Made by a program: the position numbers and the translations under genes. Positions 12,406 to 22,114 of a DNA stretch of 30,000 nt are shown in pieces; the stretch's first letter is position 1, and every line of letters starts with the position of its first letter. Under the pieces are notes generated by a model. That model saw nothing but the letters and a program-made list of their open reading frames with translations, was not told the DNA's origin and did not search any database. Source of the stretch: Prorocentrum cordatum (lineage: Eukaryota; Sar; Dinophyceae; Prorocentrales; Prorocentraceae); assembly GCA_963575745.1 (NCBI GenBank), contig CAUYUJ010001424.1:25001-55000 (forward strand), in the 5' to 3' direction.

Positions 12406-13498
12406 CACGCATCCGCACCCTTCTTTTCCTTGTCCGCCTTCGCATCCTCATGTGTTTTCTTCCTCCGCCTCAGCCTCACTGGGCGCAACCATCCGTAGTT
12501 TGTTATGAATCGAATGTGTTTGCTGGCGACTTCTCTCCCCAGCGATTGCGCCACAGCACGCGACGCCAGCTTCATCAAAGAAGGCAACCAACGCTGACAC
12601 CGACGGGCGTCGCGATCGCGAGCGCACCGGCTCTTTGGTGGATTGGGTCGACGGGCCGCGGGTCCAACAGCACCTCAACAGCCCCAACAGTCCAACAGCA
12701 CCCTGCGGAAATACCACGACACGCGCGCGGCTTTGCGGCGCGGGGAGGCCGCCCTCGCTCGAAAGGTCAAGCGCCAGCGCAAGGGCTTGTTCCGCGCTCG
12801 TCGCGGCGTCTTCGGGGCCCACGTGTCGGGGCGAACTTAAACGCACTCCCTTAACTTCTACACGCATAGCAGAAGCAACACCACAGGCGAACAACGACGC
12901 TGCACCGCACACTACACCACGCCACCACCGCACGACAACCGTAAGCCATCAGCAACGTGCAACAGCCCACCACAACATTCAACAACCACACCACCAAACA
13001 ACAGCACCAACACAAGCAGCAACGACGCCAACAACATGCACCAACACGCAACAACACAACGCACAACAGAGAAACCCCACCCAGCGCGCAGCCGAGAACA
13101 ACCAAAAGGCTTCCCAGAAGGCCAAGAGCAAGTCCGACAAGCTGGAGCACCCGGCCGAGGAAGCCGCGCGCCCGGGGCACGGCGGCGCGCCTGAAGGAAG
13201 CGAGCAGAGGCTGGCATTCTAGAAGACCAGAAGCGAGCTTCTGACAGACGAGCTGCCCGCGAGGGGCGTTTGGGGGGCCTCGTGGAGGCTGCCCGCGCGA
13301 CCCCTCGGGAGCAGCTCCACCGGCGGGCCAGCTCCTGCCCCGCCCCTTCCCCCCCCCCGGCGCCCCGCCGACAGAAGGCGGCAGGCGCAGGAGGCCAGAG
13401 CCCAGGGCCAGGGCGGAGGGCCCGAGGCCGCGGCCGCGCAGGAGGGGGCGACAGCGCGCGAGCGCCCCCGGCAAGCAACCCCGGAGAAGTATACGCAG
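12406..13498. other. GC-rich, no supported gene; CAACA-rich patch
   Basis: Positions 12406-12850 and 13091-13498 are GC-rich and non-repetitive. Positions 12860-13090 are rich in CAACA/CCACA words on the plus strand. Reading frames of up to about 280 codons overlap on both strands, are compositionally skewed (Gln/Thr/His or Arg/Gly/Pro) and show no domain I recognise. Confidence 0.5.
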
Positions 13499-13651
13499 AA
13501 GGCATCGACACACCACCACCGCGCCAGGCCAGGGTTATCCTGGCCCTGGCACGGTGTATACGCCACTCTGGCCGAGGCAAGGAGGGCCTACACACCATCC
13601 AAGGGCCCAGGATGGCCCTGGCCTGACACGGTGGTGGTGTATAGATGCCTT
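13499..13651. mobile_element. foldback element 1 (45-bp inverted arms)
   Basis: Arms 13499-13543 and 13607-13651 are reverse complements at 39 of 45 positions. The inner sequence 13544-13606 is also largely self-complementary, so almost the entire 153 bp folds into one hairpin. There is no coding capacity. It is consistent with a MITE or foldback element, or with a hairpin RNA precursor. Confidence 0.75.
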
Positions 13652-14690
13652 CGTCGGAAAGCAGGCTTGGCTTTGGGACAACGGAACCCTTGAAGACCGA
13701 CGAGCTTCGCCGATCGTCCTGGCGCTCGCCCCTGGGAGGGCCCGGCAACGTCTCTCCGCACCAAGGTCAGGTGCTCTTCTCCGGAATGGCAGGCTAAATA
13801 CGACAGCCCCTCGTCGGAGAAGTGCCGCTTCATCTCTCTGGCCACGGTCGCGCAACGGGCGCAGTACATCGAGCTCACGAAGAAAACTCGGAGGTGCATC
13901 CGTGACGGGTGCTTTGGCGACCAATAGGCTGGTTGCCGCCACCAATGCCGAATTCGGTCGTGAAGCGACAAAACGAACATACCCCAAGAGACCGCCGCTG
14001 GGGCCAGATCTAGGGAAGGCGAGAGGGGCATCCTGTTTTGGACGCCGCTTCCAGGGAACCCCGGGACGGCCGACGAGGCCCCCCCCCCCCTCCACAAGAC
14101 CGCGCCAGGACGGCCCAAGGAGCCTCCAAGACCGCTCCAAGACGACACGAGGGGCCTCCAAGACGGCCCCTAGGCGTCTCCGAGCATAAGCATCGCAACA
14201 CGGCAGGAAAACACGCAACATCCAACAAACGAGACATAGCAACATGCAGCGGCAATGCAACCCCAACGCAGAGCAATGGATAAACAAGTGTGTCTTGTGC
14301 GTAAACAAGGAATCCAGCTTCTAAGATGCCCGCGTTGGGGCGAACATCGCAAACGCAGTAACAGCACATGCACACTGGTAAGCAAACGCTGTCACTGCTG
14401 AGGGGAAACGGGCCACCAGCGTGCTTGACATGTTGCTGATTGTGTCCATAATGGAATGGGCTGAGCATCATCATCTTCAGCTGTGTGTGGGCGCTATCGC
14501 ACGCCTCGCCTGCACGCATGTGTGCGCCTCTTCCGTTTGAGGAGGATGGGCGCCAGGAAGACGGAGAAGCGCGGCGAGATGGCAATCGATGACGCATTGG
14601 AAACCGAGGGCAATGGCCAGGAGAATGCACTGCAGCGGATCACAAAACGCGCATAACAGATCGGCATAAAAAAGAACAGGGGAGGAGGAC
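13652..14690. other. no recognised gene; short CCAAGA repeat patch
   Basis: Non-repetitive sequence except at about 14095-14175, where units like CCTCCAAGACGGCCC resemble the dispersed CCCCAAGAGG family. Overlapping frames on both strands have no recognised domain. Confidence 0.45.
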
Positions 14691-14931
14691 GAGGAGGAGG
14701 AGGAGGAAGATAAGGATGAGGAGGAGGAAACGGCAAAGTACGAGCAATGAGGGGTCAGAGGCAGGACGAGGAGGAGGAAGACCAGGCGGAGGAGGAGGAG
14801 GAAGGGGGGGAGCGCGGGAGGAAGAGAAGGCGGAGGAGGAATGGGGGGTTAGGAGCAGGAGGAGGAAGAACAGGCGGAGGAAGAGAAAGAGGAGGAGGAA
14901 GAGGAGCAACAGCAGCAACAGCAGCAACAGC
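14690..14931 (+). repeat. (GAG)n purine tract ending in CAG/CAA
   Basis: GAGGAG-type purine repeats with interruptions, ending in AGCAACAGCAGCAACAGC triplets immediately before foldback element 2. Confidence 0.85.
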
Positions 14932-14934
14932 TAC

Positions 14935-15159
14935 GTGGCCACGAAACCATGCTATTCACATGTGTTTTTGGTTTTTGCAGGGCAGGGATGCCACCAAACA
15001 CTGCTATTCACATGTGTTGTTTCTAGTTTTGGGGGATTTCAAGAGACGTTTGCACATCTCCTGAACCCCCCCAAAAAAAAATGTGAATTGCAGCGTTTGG
15101 TGGCATCCCTGACCGGAGAGAACAAAAAAAACCTGTGAATAGCATGGTTTCGTGGCCAC
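14935..15159. mobile_element. foldback element 2 (~80-bp inverted arms)
   Basis: The left arm is about 14935-15016 and the right arm about 15080-15159. The outer 26 bases (14935-14960 against 15134-15159) are perfect reverse complements, starting with the palindrome GTGGCCAC. A second strong block is GGGATGCCACCAAAC with its complement near 15093-15110. Each arm also contains an internal direct repeat of GCTATTCACA or a close variant. No target duplication was found. There is no coding capacity, so it is a MITE-like foldback. Confidence 0.85.
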
Positions 15160-15174
15160 CCTCCTCCCGCAAGT

Positions 15175-15275
15175 CTTGTTAGCGAAGGAACAGGAGGAGA
15201 AAGAAGAGGAGAAGAAAAGGAAGAGGAAGAAAGAAGGAGAAAGAGGAGGAGGAGGAGGAGGAGGAACGGAGAGAG
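15175..15275 (+). repeat. GAG/AGA purine tract
   Basis: Purine-only stretches such as GGAGGAGGAGGAGGAGG, immediately after foldback element 2. Confidence 0.85.
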
Positions 15276-15319
15276 AGCGAAACAGAAAGAAAACACAGCG
15301 ATAGGTCCACACGTGATGC

Positions 15320-15855
15320 TGGTGGGGACTGACCATATACATCTAGATATGCATATACAAACACATACATACATACGTACGTACATACTAATGTATAAGC
15401 ATATACATGTGCATCGACATATTCCTTCATTTCAAACTATGCATAGACATAGACATCTGATAAACACATACGTAAAATTATACCTACACCTATACGCATA
15501 CATATACAAATACTTCACACATACATATACATACACACATATACGTAAACATAAACATGTAAATACACGTGCACATTTACATATACATAACTATGCATAT
15601 ATGCATATATATATATATATATATATCTGCACATACATACATACATGATCATGGACATATGCGAATCCATAGACCTATGCATATGCACATGCATCTACAC
15701 TTACATATACAAATGCATAAGCATCGGCATAGACATAGACAAATACATGTACACATACCTATACATATACATATATACATATGCGTGCACATATGCATAG
15801 CAAATACATATGCATGTGCCTACACATATGCATATATCTACACCTATATAGTTGG
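15320..15855 (+). repeat. (ACATAT)n-type microsatellite
   Basis: ACATACAT and CATATACA units with a TATATATA run near 15606-15626. Confidence 0.92.
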
Positions 15856-15904
15856 AATTGCTGTTGTTGGATAAGTGCTTGTGGGTAGAGCCTAGTTCAT
15901 TATG

Positions 15905-16570
15905 AAAAGAAGTCTATGTGGTGCAATCTACGTCGTGGATACGAGGTGGTGCAAGCTGTGGGGTGCAGTCACCGTGGTGGAACGAGGCGGCAACAGTGTG
16001 GCCACGGGCGGCGACAATACGAACTTCCGAAAGTTCAGCAAGCCGACAGCGCAAAGACGGCCGCGAGGCAGCAGCGGGCGACGACCGACGTAAAACCCTC
16101 AAAAACAAGTTGTGGCACGATATGGTTATGGGTGGCCACGAGGCGGCCACGAGGCGGTCACGGGCGACGACCGGCTGAAAACCTTCCAAACCACAAACAG
16201 CACACAAGGCCGACACGAGGCGGCCACGCGCGACGACTGGTCGAAAGCAATCCAGCCAGATACCAAGAACCTGTCTGGGGAACGTCTATTCTTACTAAGA
16301 CTCTTGTTCTTACCTTGTAAGACCTCGATAGTTACCATGCTGTCCCAGACCGTACCAAATCGGGCACGAGCCACTTCCACTGTCAAATCGTACCATGCGG
16401 GTCACACGTGTTCAATGTCATTGTCACATGAAATCATGCGGGCCACAAGCGCGCGCTAAACGAACAACACTTCCGTCACAGAGCACCATGCAAACCACAC
16501 TAGAGCGCTAAGCGGGCACCATCCGTGTCAAATGATATCATGCCTGTCACCCGCGCGCGACAAACTTGTC
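15905..16570 (+). repeat. degenerate minisatellites, no gene
   Basis: Positions 15905-15975 repeat a GTGGTGCAA word seen near 3000-3340. Positions 15975-16260 repeat GGCCACGAGGCGG / CGGGCGACGACC words. Positions 16380-16570 loosely repeat TGTCAAAT...ATCATGC...GTCAC words about every 60 bp. All are strongly decayed. Confidence 0.5.
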
Positions 16571-17354
16571 AACGCCATCATCCAGATGCGCGCTTGAGTT
16601 CAGAACTTGAACGGTTGTTCTACGAACTGGCTATAGTACTTATCCTTGCAAATGCACGACGACGCATCCACGCCTTGAAGCAAAGAAAATGATAACGACA
16701 GGACATGTAAAATAACGCCTATAGTCAAGGCAAAGGCCGGGTGACATGATCGTCCTCAGAAACTATATGGCGATTAGTATTACCCTTACTCTTATTCTCT
16801 AGCTCTGCATGCCCCACTCCCCTCGAATTTGCATTGAGAGGTTCCAAGCGGGACGTATCACTCTGCCAAACAACAAACAATGCGACATCGATTCCCGTAT
16901 TTCCGAAGTGCAAGTTTGTCGTCGACGCTGCCAAATTCGCGACGGGAGTGGGGCGCCGCGCCCATCGCACGCTCGTCGCTCTCGCCTCAGCGCAACGCTG
17001 ATTCTCCCTGGGGACTTCGCCTCCTCCCCCTGTTGGTGTGTATTTGTCTCCCCGAGCGGGCAGTCTCACCAAGCCCTCACCTGGCTCCGACCAGGCAGAC
17101 CAGGAGAGGACGAAGAGAAGAAGACCGCCGCCTCGTCCCTCCTGGCCCCTCATCTTCCCCTCCCCCTTATCGCCCTTCTGCCACGTCGCCGATGCGTGGC
17201 ATGGACCTGCCGTGTGAAAATCCGCGCGGCCTGCTCCGAGGGCCGTGCCCGCGGGCGCTCGGAGCCGTGCGCCTCCTCCCCGAAGCCCCGCGGGAGGCAC
17301 GCGCGCCGCTGCAGGCCCGCCGCCCCCTCCTCCAGGAGTGGCTCCCTCGGCTCC
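16571..17354. other. no supported gene
   Basis: Unique sequence that becomes GC-rich after about 16,900. Open frames of up to 275 codons exist on both strands and continue into foldback element 3. They are Arg/Pro/Ser-rich without a recognisable domain, so they are not called. Confidence 0.45.
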
Positions 17355-17549
17355 CCTTGAGTCGGGCGTGTCCCCCTACAGGGGGATTTTCGACGAAACA
17401 TGAGAAATACTCCCAAAAATACTCCAAACTGGCAAGAAAAAACTCCAAAAATAGTCCCCAGACTAGTTTTGGACTATTGTTGGACCATTTTGGGGGTGTA
17501 TTTTTTCCCGTCGAAAATCCCCCTGTAGGGGGAAAGGCCCGACTTAAGG
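17355..17549. mobile_element. foldback element 3 (41-bp inverted arms)
   Basis: Arms 17355-17395 and 17509-17549 are reverse complements at 38 of 41 positions. Each arm contains CCCCCTACAGGGGG, itself able to form a small stem. The interior is A/T-rich and partly self-complementary (AAATACTCCCAAAAATAC against the sequence near 17495). It is a MITE-like foldback without coding capacity. Confidence 0.82.
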
Positions 17550-17779
17550 CTCCCCCGCAGACGACGACGGCGCGGGCCCGTGCGCCTCCACGGAGGGCCG
17601 CGCAGCCACCGGGCCGGCCCGCAGGGCGCGCCCGCCAGGAGCAGGCTCCGCGAGGATCCGACCTCCTCGTCCTCCCCCCCCGTCCTCCCTCCCTCGAGGC
17701 GGACTAGACTTCGGCCCGCCCCCAGAAGAGGGCAGCAGGAGGAGGCCCATCCTCTCCCGTCCCGAGCCTCTTGTCTTTC

Positions 17780-17782
<3 letters not shown>

Positions 17783-17812
<30 letters not shown>
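17783..17812 (+). repeat. (CT)n microsatellite
   Basis: About fifteen CT dinucleotides in a row. Confidence 0.95.
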
Positions 17813-17815
<3 letters not shown>

Positions 17816-17875
17816 CAATTCCTGGCTCCCCATCCCTCCTCCGCCTTCTGTTGCTCCCATCGTACTTGGGGACCA

Positions 17876-18033
17876 GATCACAAAAGTGGTTTAGAGCACC
17901 CAGGGAAGTATCGAAACAGTGTCTGCCTGGCACGCTGGCGAAGTGTGGAAAGAGTATCGCCTCCCAGGGCCCCACACGTGAAAACCGTCCAGTTTCGGTA
18001 CTTTCCTGGTGCTCAAAAATTGTTCTAGTGATC
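17876..18033. mobile_element. foldback element 4 (imperfect ~45-bp arms)
   Basis: Arms 17876-17920 and about 17989-18033 match as inverted repeats with small gaps. Shared words are GATCAC at the tips, GAGCACC, and GGAAGTATCGAAAC against GGAAAGTACCGAAAC. The interior is weakly paired. It is an older or more diverged foldback than elements 1-3. Confidence 0.65.
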
Positions 18034-18059
18034 AAGGCTACAGTAGGTTGGAGCATCAA

Positions 18060-18590
18060 AAACCTCCGCCCTCCTCCCTCCTCCTCCTCCCCTCTCTCCC
18101 TCCCTTCTCTCCTCCCTCCTCCTCCCTCCCTCCTCCCCCCCCTTCCCTCCCACCTCCCTTCCATCCTCCCTTCCCTCATCCCTTCCCTCCTCCCGCCCTC
18201 CTCCCTCCCCTCCTCCGTCCCTCCCTCCTCCCCCTCTCCTCCCATCCTGGCCTCCTCCTCCCTCCCCCCTTCCGCCCCACCCACGACCCACCCCCGTGGG
18301 CGCCTCGGCGACGCCCTCTTTTTTCCTCGTGACGGGCTTGCCGCCGATGGCGCCGGAGAAACCGCCCCTGGGGGCAGCAGCAGGGAGGGCCAGGAGAGGA
18401 AGAAGGGGGAGGAAGGGGGGGAACGAGGGGGAGGGGGAGGGGGAGGAGGGGGGGGCAGGAAAGAGGGGGGGGGGGGGCAGGGACAGCGAGGGGGGGGGAG
18501 GGAAGGAGCAGGGAGGGCGGGGAGGAGGGTGAGGAGGCAGGGGAGGAGGCAGAAGAGGGAGGGCGAGGTGGAGGGGGGGGAAGAGGCGGC
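18060..18590. repeat. pyrimidine tract facing a purine tract
   Basis: Positions about 18060-18280 are almost pure C/T (CCTCCCTCCTCC-type). Positions about 18380-18590 are almost pure G/A (GGGAGGGGGG-type). The two halves are roughly complementary around a 100-bp centre and could pair as a large imperfect hairpin. A smaller GGAGGGAGGAGG patch lies at about 18775-18815. A long plus-strand frame through here is low complexity only. Confidence 0.75.
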
Positions 18591-18968
18591 GCGATCCCAG
18601 GGGCGTCCGCAATGCAGGCCCTCGGCTGACGCTGCTGGTCGGCCGGCGCAGCGGCGAAGAGATCTCATCGGGAAGGGGCCTCTTCACCTCGAGAGCACGG
18701 CCAGCGGGCCACGGCACGGCGGGCCGGCAGAGAGCTCGGGCGTCGCCAGAGGAAACCTGAGCCGCGCGTCGGGCGGAGGGCGGAGGGAGGAGGGAGGAGG
18801 GAGGAGGGAGGAGGGATTGACGAAACACGTCGCCGAGGGCAGAACCAGAGCCGAGACTGCGCCACGGCGCCGGGTGTGCCCGCGGAAGGCGGCGCAGTGC
18901 AACCCTCAGGCGCCCTGGGTGAGGGTCACCGTCACCGAGCTTGCAGATCCGGGACGGAACGGGGGAGC
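18591..18968. other. no recognised gene before the retrotransposon
   Basis: GC-rich flanking sequence with no supported feature apart from the purine patch at about 18775-18815. Confidence 0.45.
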
Positions 18969-18973
18969 GCTCC
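18969..18973. repeat. target-site duplication, left copy (GCTCC)
   Basis: GCTCC directly abuts the left LTR and is repeated exactly at 29737-29741 after the right LTR. Five bases is the usual Ty1/copia duplication length. Confidence 0.85.
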
Positions 18974-19148
18974 TGCAAAACCCCGAGGAGGGTTCTGCAC
19001 GGGAGCCCAGTAACAGTGATGATGATCGGTCACCTTTATACTCCCGCACGGCGAAGCGAGTCTCGGTGGCTTCAGACGTTAAACACTTGAGCCAAAGGTA
19101 ACAGGGTTACTATTCCTCCCCAGTCACCTGAACGCTTGCATGTTAACA
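18974..19148 (-). repeat. 3' LTR
   Basis: 175 bp and identical to the right LTR except at 19034 (C against A) and 19076 (A against C). On the minus strand it starts TGTTAACATGC and ends GGGGTTTTGCA. It contains a TATAAAG box (19034-19040) and the spliced-leader-like TTTGGCTCAAG (19086-19096). Confidence 0.97.
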
Positions 19149-19157
19149 CCCCCCCTC
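19149..19157 (-). other. polypurine tract
   Basis: On the minus strand, GAGGGGGGG directly precedes the TGTTAACA start of the 3' LTR. This is the standard position of the plus-strand DNA primer. Confidence 0.85.
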
Positions 19158-19555
19158 GGACGCTAGTCCGTACGGGCTGACGGGGAGGTGTCTTCAAACA
19201 TAAAAACAGGTTAAACTACGCAACATGCTGCACGCAAATCGTCATATCGTCGAATTCGAAAGGTCTCGTGACAGCGTTTACGAGCACCACGTTTCTCACA
19301 CATATAACATGAGCTCGAGTAAACGCTCTTGCAGTCACAAGTTTAAACGGAGCATCTAAAGTTTACACGGCAGGCTAGCATTTGGACGATTTTGATTGCT
19401 CTCGCTTTTTATTCGCCAATACCTGCGGTAACTACAAAAGATGCACATGCACACAGGCTCAGCTCAACAAGCTACCGCCACACGATTGTTAAGCCGAGTT
19501 AAGAGGGGAGATGAGGGAGAGCGTAAACTACAGCATGCTGGTCACCTGCCACCTT
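19158..19555 (-). other. 3' untranslated region of the element
   Basis: About 400 bp between the stop of the last ORF and the polypurine tract. No coding frame is supported. A small CGGAC/GTCCG stem (19157-19170) lies beside the polypurine tract. Confidence 0.6.
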
Positions 19556-22027
19556 TTACGAGCGGCGCGGGCGCCTCACCGACGGGGCCCGTGCGCCCCT
19601 CGACCTCGGTAACCCGCGATGCCCCACACTGGCCGCTGTGTAGGATGGCACCCTGTTAAGGGCCTGCATCGGGCTGTAATAGTCGGTGTCCAGGTACGCG
19701 TTAATGCGCTCCTCGTCGTCGAGCCAGCACCCATCGTCAAAGCTCTTGGTGGACCCGTCAACAATGTTGTGGTAGGTGCCGATGGCCCTCCAGTAACTGG
19801 CGCGGGGAGCCTTCAACAGAGGCCCACCGCCTGGATTGTTACGGAGGTGCTCCTCGACCGCAGCGCCGGTAAACGGGTTCACAGTCCAGGTCGGATCGGT
19901 AAGCCAGTTGGGGAAGTCGTCGCACGGTACCCAGCCAAACCAGCAAAGCTTCTCACGATGATCGCTTTTACGCTCGGTGATATGATCAGCAGGCCAATTG
20001 TCACGGTAAAGTGCCCTCATGGATCCCTGATCGTTAAGAGCGACATCTAAGATGGTCTGGTGCCAGTAGACTGGAGGCCTGTTGATGCTGCCCTTTAACT
20101 CCTCGGTGCTCCTGACATCGAGGTCCTCGATGAAGTAGTAACGGTAATGCACCTGGAGCCCGCTCATGTAACGGCAGTAGAGCTTGGCAAGGTCAGGCGT
20201 CGCAAACCGAATTACGGTAACCCCAGTCGAGATGCAACCGTGCGGCCCACGGGTGTCTTCCACCAGGTGCTTCACGGAGATCACGGTGGGGTTGCCGTGG
20301 GGCAGCACCCCTGCCCACGTTAAGAGAAGACCGTTAAGCTGCTTCTCGTTCATCTCCGGCACCTTGTTGGCGTACACCTGCGTGTCCGGGCAACTGTGGA
20401 GCTCAAACCACGATGGGTGAAGATCGCCAACGTGGAAAGGTGGCACGTATTCGTCGTCAAATAGAGACTGCACGTGCCCAACTGCGTCAACCCATTCATC
20501 ATGCTTGGTCACCTCTTTCTCCGTCAACTGAGATCTCCAGCTGCTCGGGCCCTTCAACACGGCATAGCCGATGAAACCGTAAGCGTGTTGACCGTAGATG
20601 TCAACGAACACTTCATCGTAATAGTTAAGCTCCCGCCCCGCGTTGCCCTGAATAGACCGACCGCCAGGGGTCGTTAACCCCGCCTTCGCCACATGCCCGA
20701 CGAAGTTGCCCTCAAACCTGCGCCAGTTGTCGCGCGTCTTCATCGTTAATGCGACCACTTCCCTGGGGTCAGGTTCCGCCTTGTAGTTAACGTCGCAGTC
20801 GTCGCTCCTGTCGTTCAGCATGGGCATGTGACCGTTGACGTGGCACAGCGGGCGGTACACGGCCCTGGCGACGTTCCGAAAGTATCCCGCAAGCTGGTCA
20901 TTCGTGCGGTTAACGACTTGAGGCTGCGGTGGCGGGACGTGCTGGACCGGTAACCTCTTGGGCTCCGGAGGCGGGGGCTTCATGCCGCCAACGCTGCTCG
21001 ACGCTCTTGACTCGCCATGCCCCGGAGGAGGCGGCTTGGCCGGCCTCACGTTCACAACAGGGGTAGAACCTTTTGGTGCTTCGTCACGTTGACTGCTCTT
21101 CGCACGATCTTCATCCATTTTCATGCCGATCTGCAGTAACTCTTCCAACTCCCGTTTACGCTCATGCATGGCCTTTGGCGCTTTCTTGTAAACAGGTTGT
21201 GGCTCCGTTGACTGCGGGATCTTGTTCGGCGACATGGACCGTCGGATCCCTCCGGCTTTGGTGGTTGCGCCGGTAAGGTCCTGAGCCGGGGGAGCTTTCC
21301 CTGATGGAGCCACGTTAACCTGCATCACTGGGGGCGCGCCTGAGGCCATGGACTCGACTGCCGCGGTGACGGCAACGGGTGGCGCCTTGGCGAGTGCTGC
21401 CGTTGGGGGCAGCTCAGGTAACGGCGGAGGCACCTGCGGGATGATGGTAACCGAGGAGCTGATCGGGTCATTCAAGAACCTCTGTAAACCCTCAAGCCTC
21501 TCGGTAACTCCCACTAACATGCGTAGTGCCGCATCCCGTTTGCCCTCGAAGTCCTGCAGAGGCGTGATGTTCTCGGTAAGACGTCTGGCGGTGTTCAAGA
21601 GGTAACCAATGTTCTCGTTAATGCGCCTGTACTTGGTCGCATTCTCCGCCGTGTTAACCTGGGAGTCGCGACTCTTGATGTTCAGCTCTGTAATCGTCGC
21701 CACCAGAGCGTTAACCTCGTCCTGCGCCCTCTTGAGGTTTTCGTTGACGTCGTCACTGGCGTGGAGCAACGCAGCGTTCTGCCGCGTTAAGTCCTCGATC
21801 CTCCGCGCCATGTCATCGGCAGCCCTCTGCACCTCGTCAACATGCTTGTCGTAGGCCCCGTGAAAGTGAATGGCCATGTTGGCGAGGGTCACGGTAAACG
21901 CATGGGCAACGCTGACGATGTCGTCAACACGGCGATTGAGGTTCTCACGCGTAACCGGTCCATCCCCAGGCGGGCTCTGGTCAACCACGGAGCCGTTGAT
22001 CGTGACGTTGACCTGGTGAGCCGCCAT
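19556..22027 (-). CDS. extra ORF of unknown function, pol-distal
   Basis: I do not recognise this protein. It has 823 residues from the ATG at 22027, in the order coiled-coil-like segment (about 60-185, heptad-rich with few prolines), proline-rich linker (about 198-420, runs such as PPPPGHG and PPPPEP), and a Trp/Tyr/Asp-rich presumably globular region (about 425-800). It ends in an Arg-rich tail. There is no signal peptide, transmembrane segment or zinc motif, so a classical envelope protein is unlikely. It lies between RNase H and the 3' LTR in sense orientation. Its frame is the same as the reverse transcriptase ORF and stays open upstream of the ATG for 29 codons to the UGA at 22115-22117, so readthrough is possible. 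A pyrimidine tract with AG lies just before the ATG. The DNA is visibly GC-richer than the reverse transcriptase region. The frame is intact. Confidence 0.85.
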   Translation of the reverse strand: MAAHQVNVTINGSVVDQSPPGDGPVTRENLNRRVDDIVSVAHAFTVTLANMAIHFHGAYDKHVDEVQRAADDMARRIEDLTRQNAALLHASDDVNENLKRAQDEVNALVATITELNIKSRDSQVNTAENATKYRRINENIGYLLNTARRLTENITPLQDFEGKRDAALRMLVGVTERLEGLQRFLNDPISSSVTIIPQVPPPLPELPPTAALAKAPPVAVTAAVESMASGAPPVMQVNVAPSGKAPPAQDLTGATTKAGGIRRSMSPNKIPQSTEPQPVYKKAPKAMHERKRELEELLQIGMKMDEDRAKSSQRDEAPKGSTPVVNVRPAKPPPPGHGESRASSSVGGMKPPPPEPKRLPVQHVPPPQPQVVNRTNDQLAGYFRNVARAVYRPLCHVNGHMPMLNDRSDDCDVNYKAEPDPREVVALTMKTRDNWRRFEGNFVGHVAKAGLTTPGGRSIQGNAGRELNYYDEVFVDIYGQHAYGFIGYAVLKGPSSWRSQLTEKEVTKHDEWVDAVGHVQSLFDDEYVPPFHVGDLHPSWFELHSCPDTQVYANKVPEMNEKQLNGLLLTWAGVLPHGNPTVISVKHLVEDTRGPHGCISTGVTVIRFATPDLAKLYCRYMSGLQVHYRYYFIEDLDVRSTEELKGSINRPPVYWHQTILDVALNDQGSMRALYRDNWPADHITERKSDHREKLCWFGWVPCDDFPNWLTDPTWTVNPFTGAAVEEHLRNNPGGGPLLKAPRASYWRAIGTYHNIVDGSTKSFDDGCWLDDEERINAYLDTDYYSPMQALNRVPSYTAASVGHRGLPRSRGARAPSVRRPRRS

Positions 22028-22040
22028 GCTTTCGTTCACG

Positions 22041-22075
22041 CTCAAGAGTAAGAGGTAATGGATGGAGGAGGCTTT
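22041..22075 (-). promoter_or_regulatory. possible trans-splice acceptor before the extra ORF
   Basis: On the minus strand a pyrimidine-rich run (CCTCCTCCATCC, then TTACCTCTTACTC) ends in TTGAG at 22041-22045. The AG at 22042-22041 lies 13 bases before the ATG at 22027. Dinoflagellate mRNAs receive a spliced leader at such AG acceptors, so this could generate a separate mRNA for the extra ORF. This is inference from composition and position. Confidence 0.35.
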
Positions 22076-22114
22076 AATCGAGACGGCTTGCTTGACAGAA
22101 ATGAGCTGCGAATG

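Noticed and set aside
12635-13748. Possible genes in overlapping 195- to 278-codon frames
   Set aside because: Frames overlap on both strands, composition is skewed (Gln/Thr/His or Arg/Gly), and no motif is recognised.
16880-17707. 275-codon plus-strand frame
   Set aside because: It runs straight through foldback element 3, is Arg/Pro/Ser-rich from GC-rich DNA, and competes with equally long frames on the other strand.
17851-19101. 416-codon plus-strand frame
   Set aside because: Most of it translates the pyrimidine and purine tracts, it crosses foldback element 4, and it ends inside the 3' LTR.
19600-21950. Plus-strand frames opposite the extra ORF as antisense genes
   Set aside because: They are short, fragmented and lack domains, as expected for shadows of a long GC-rich coding frame.
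19556-22027. Calling the extra ORF an envelope protein
   Set aside because: The position is right, but no signal peptide, transmembrane segment or fusion-like hydrophobic stretch is visible.
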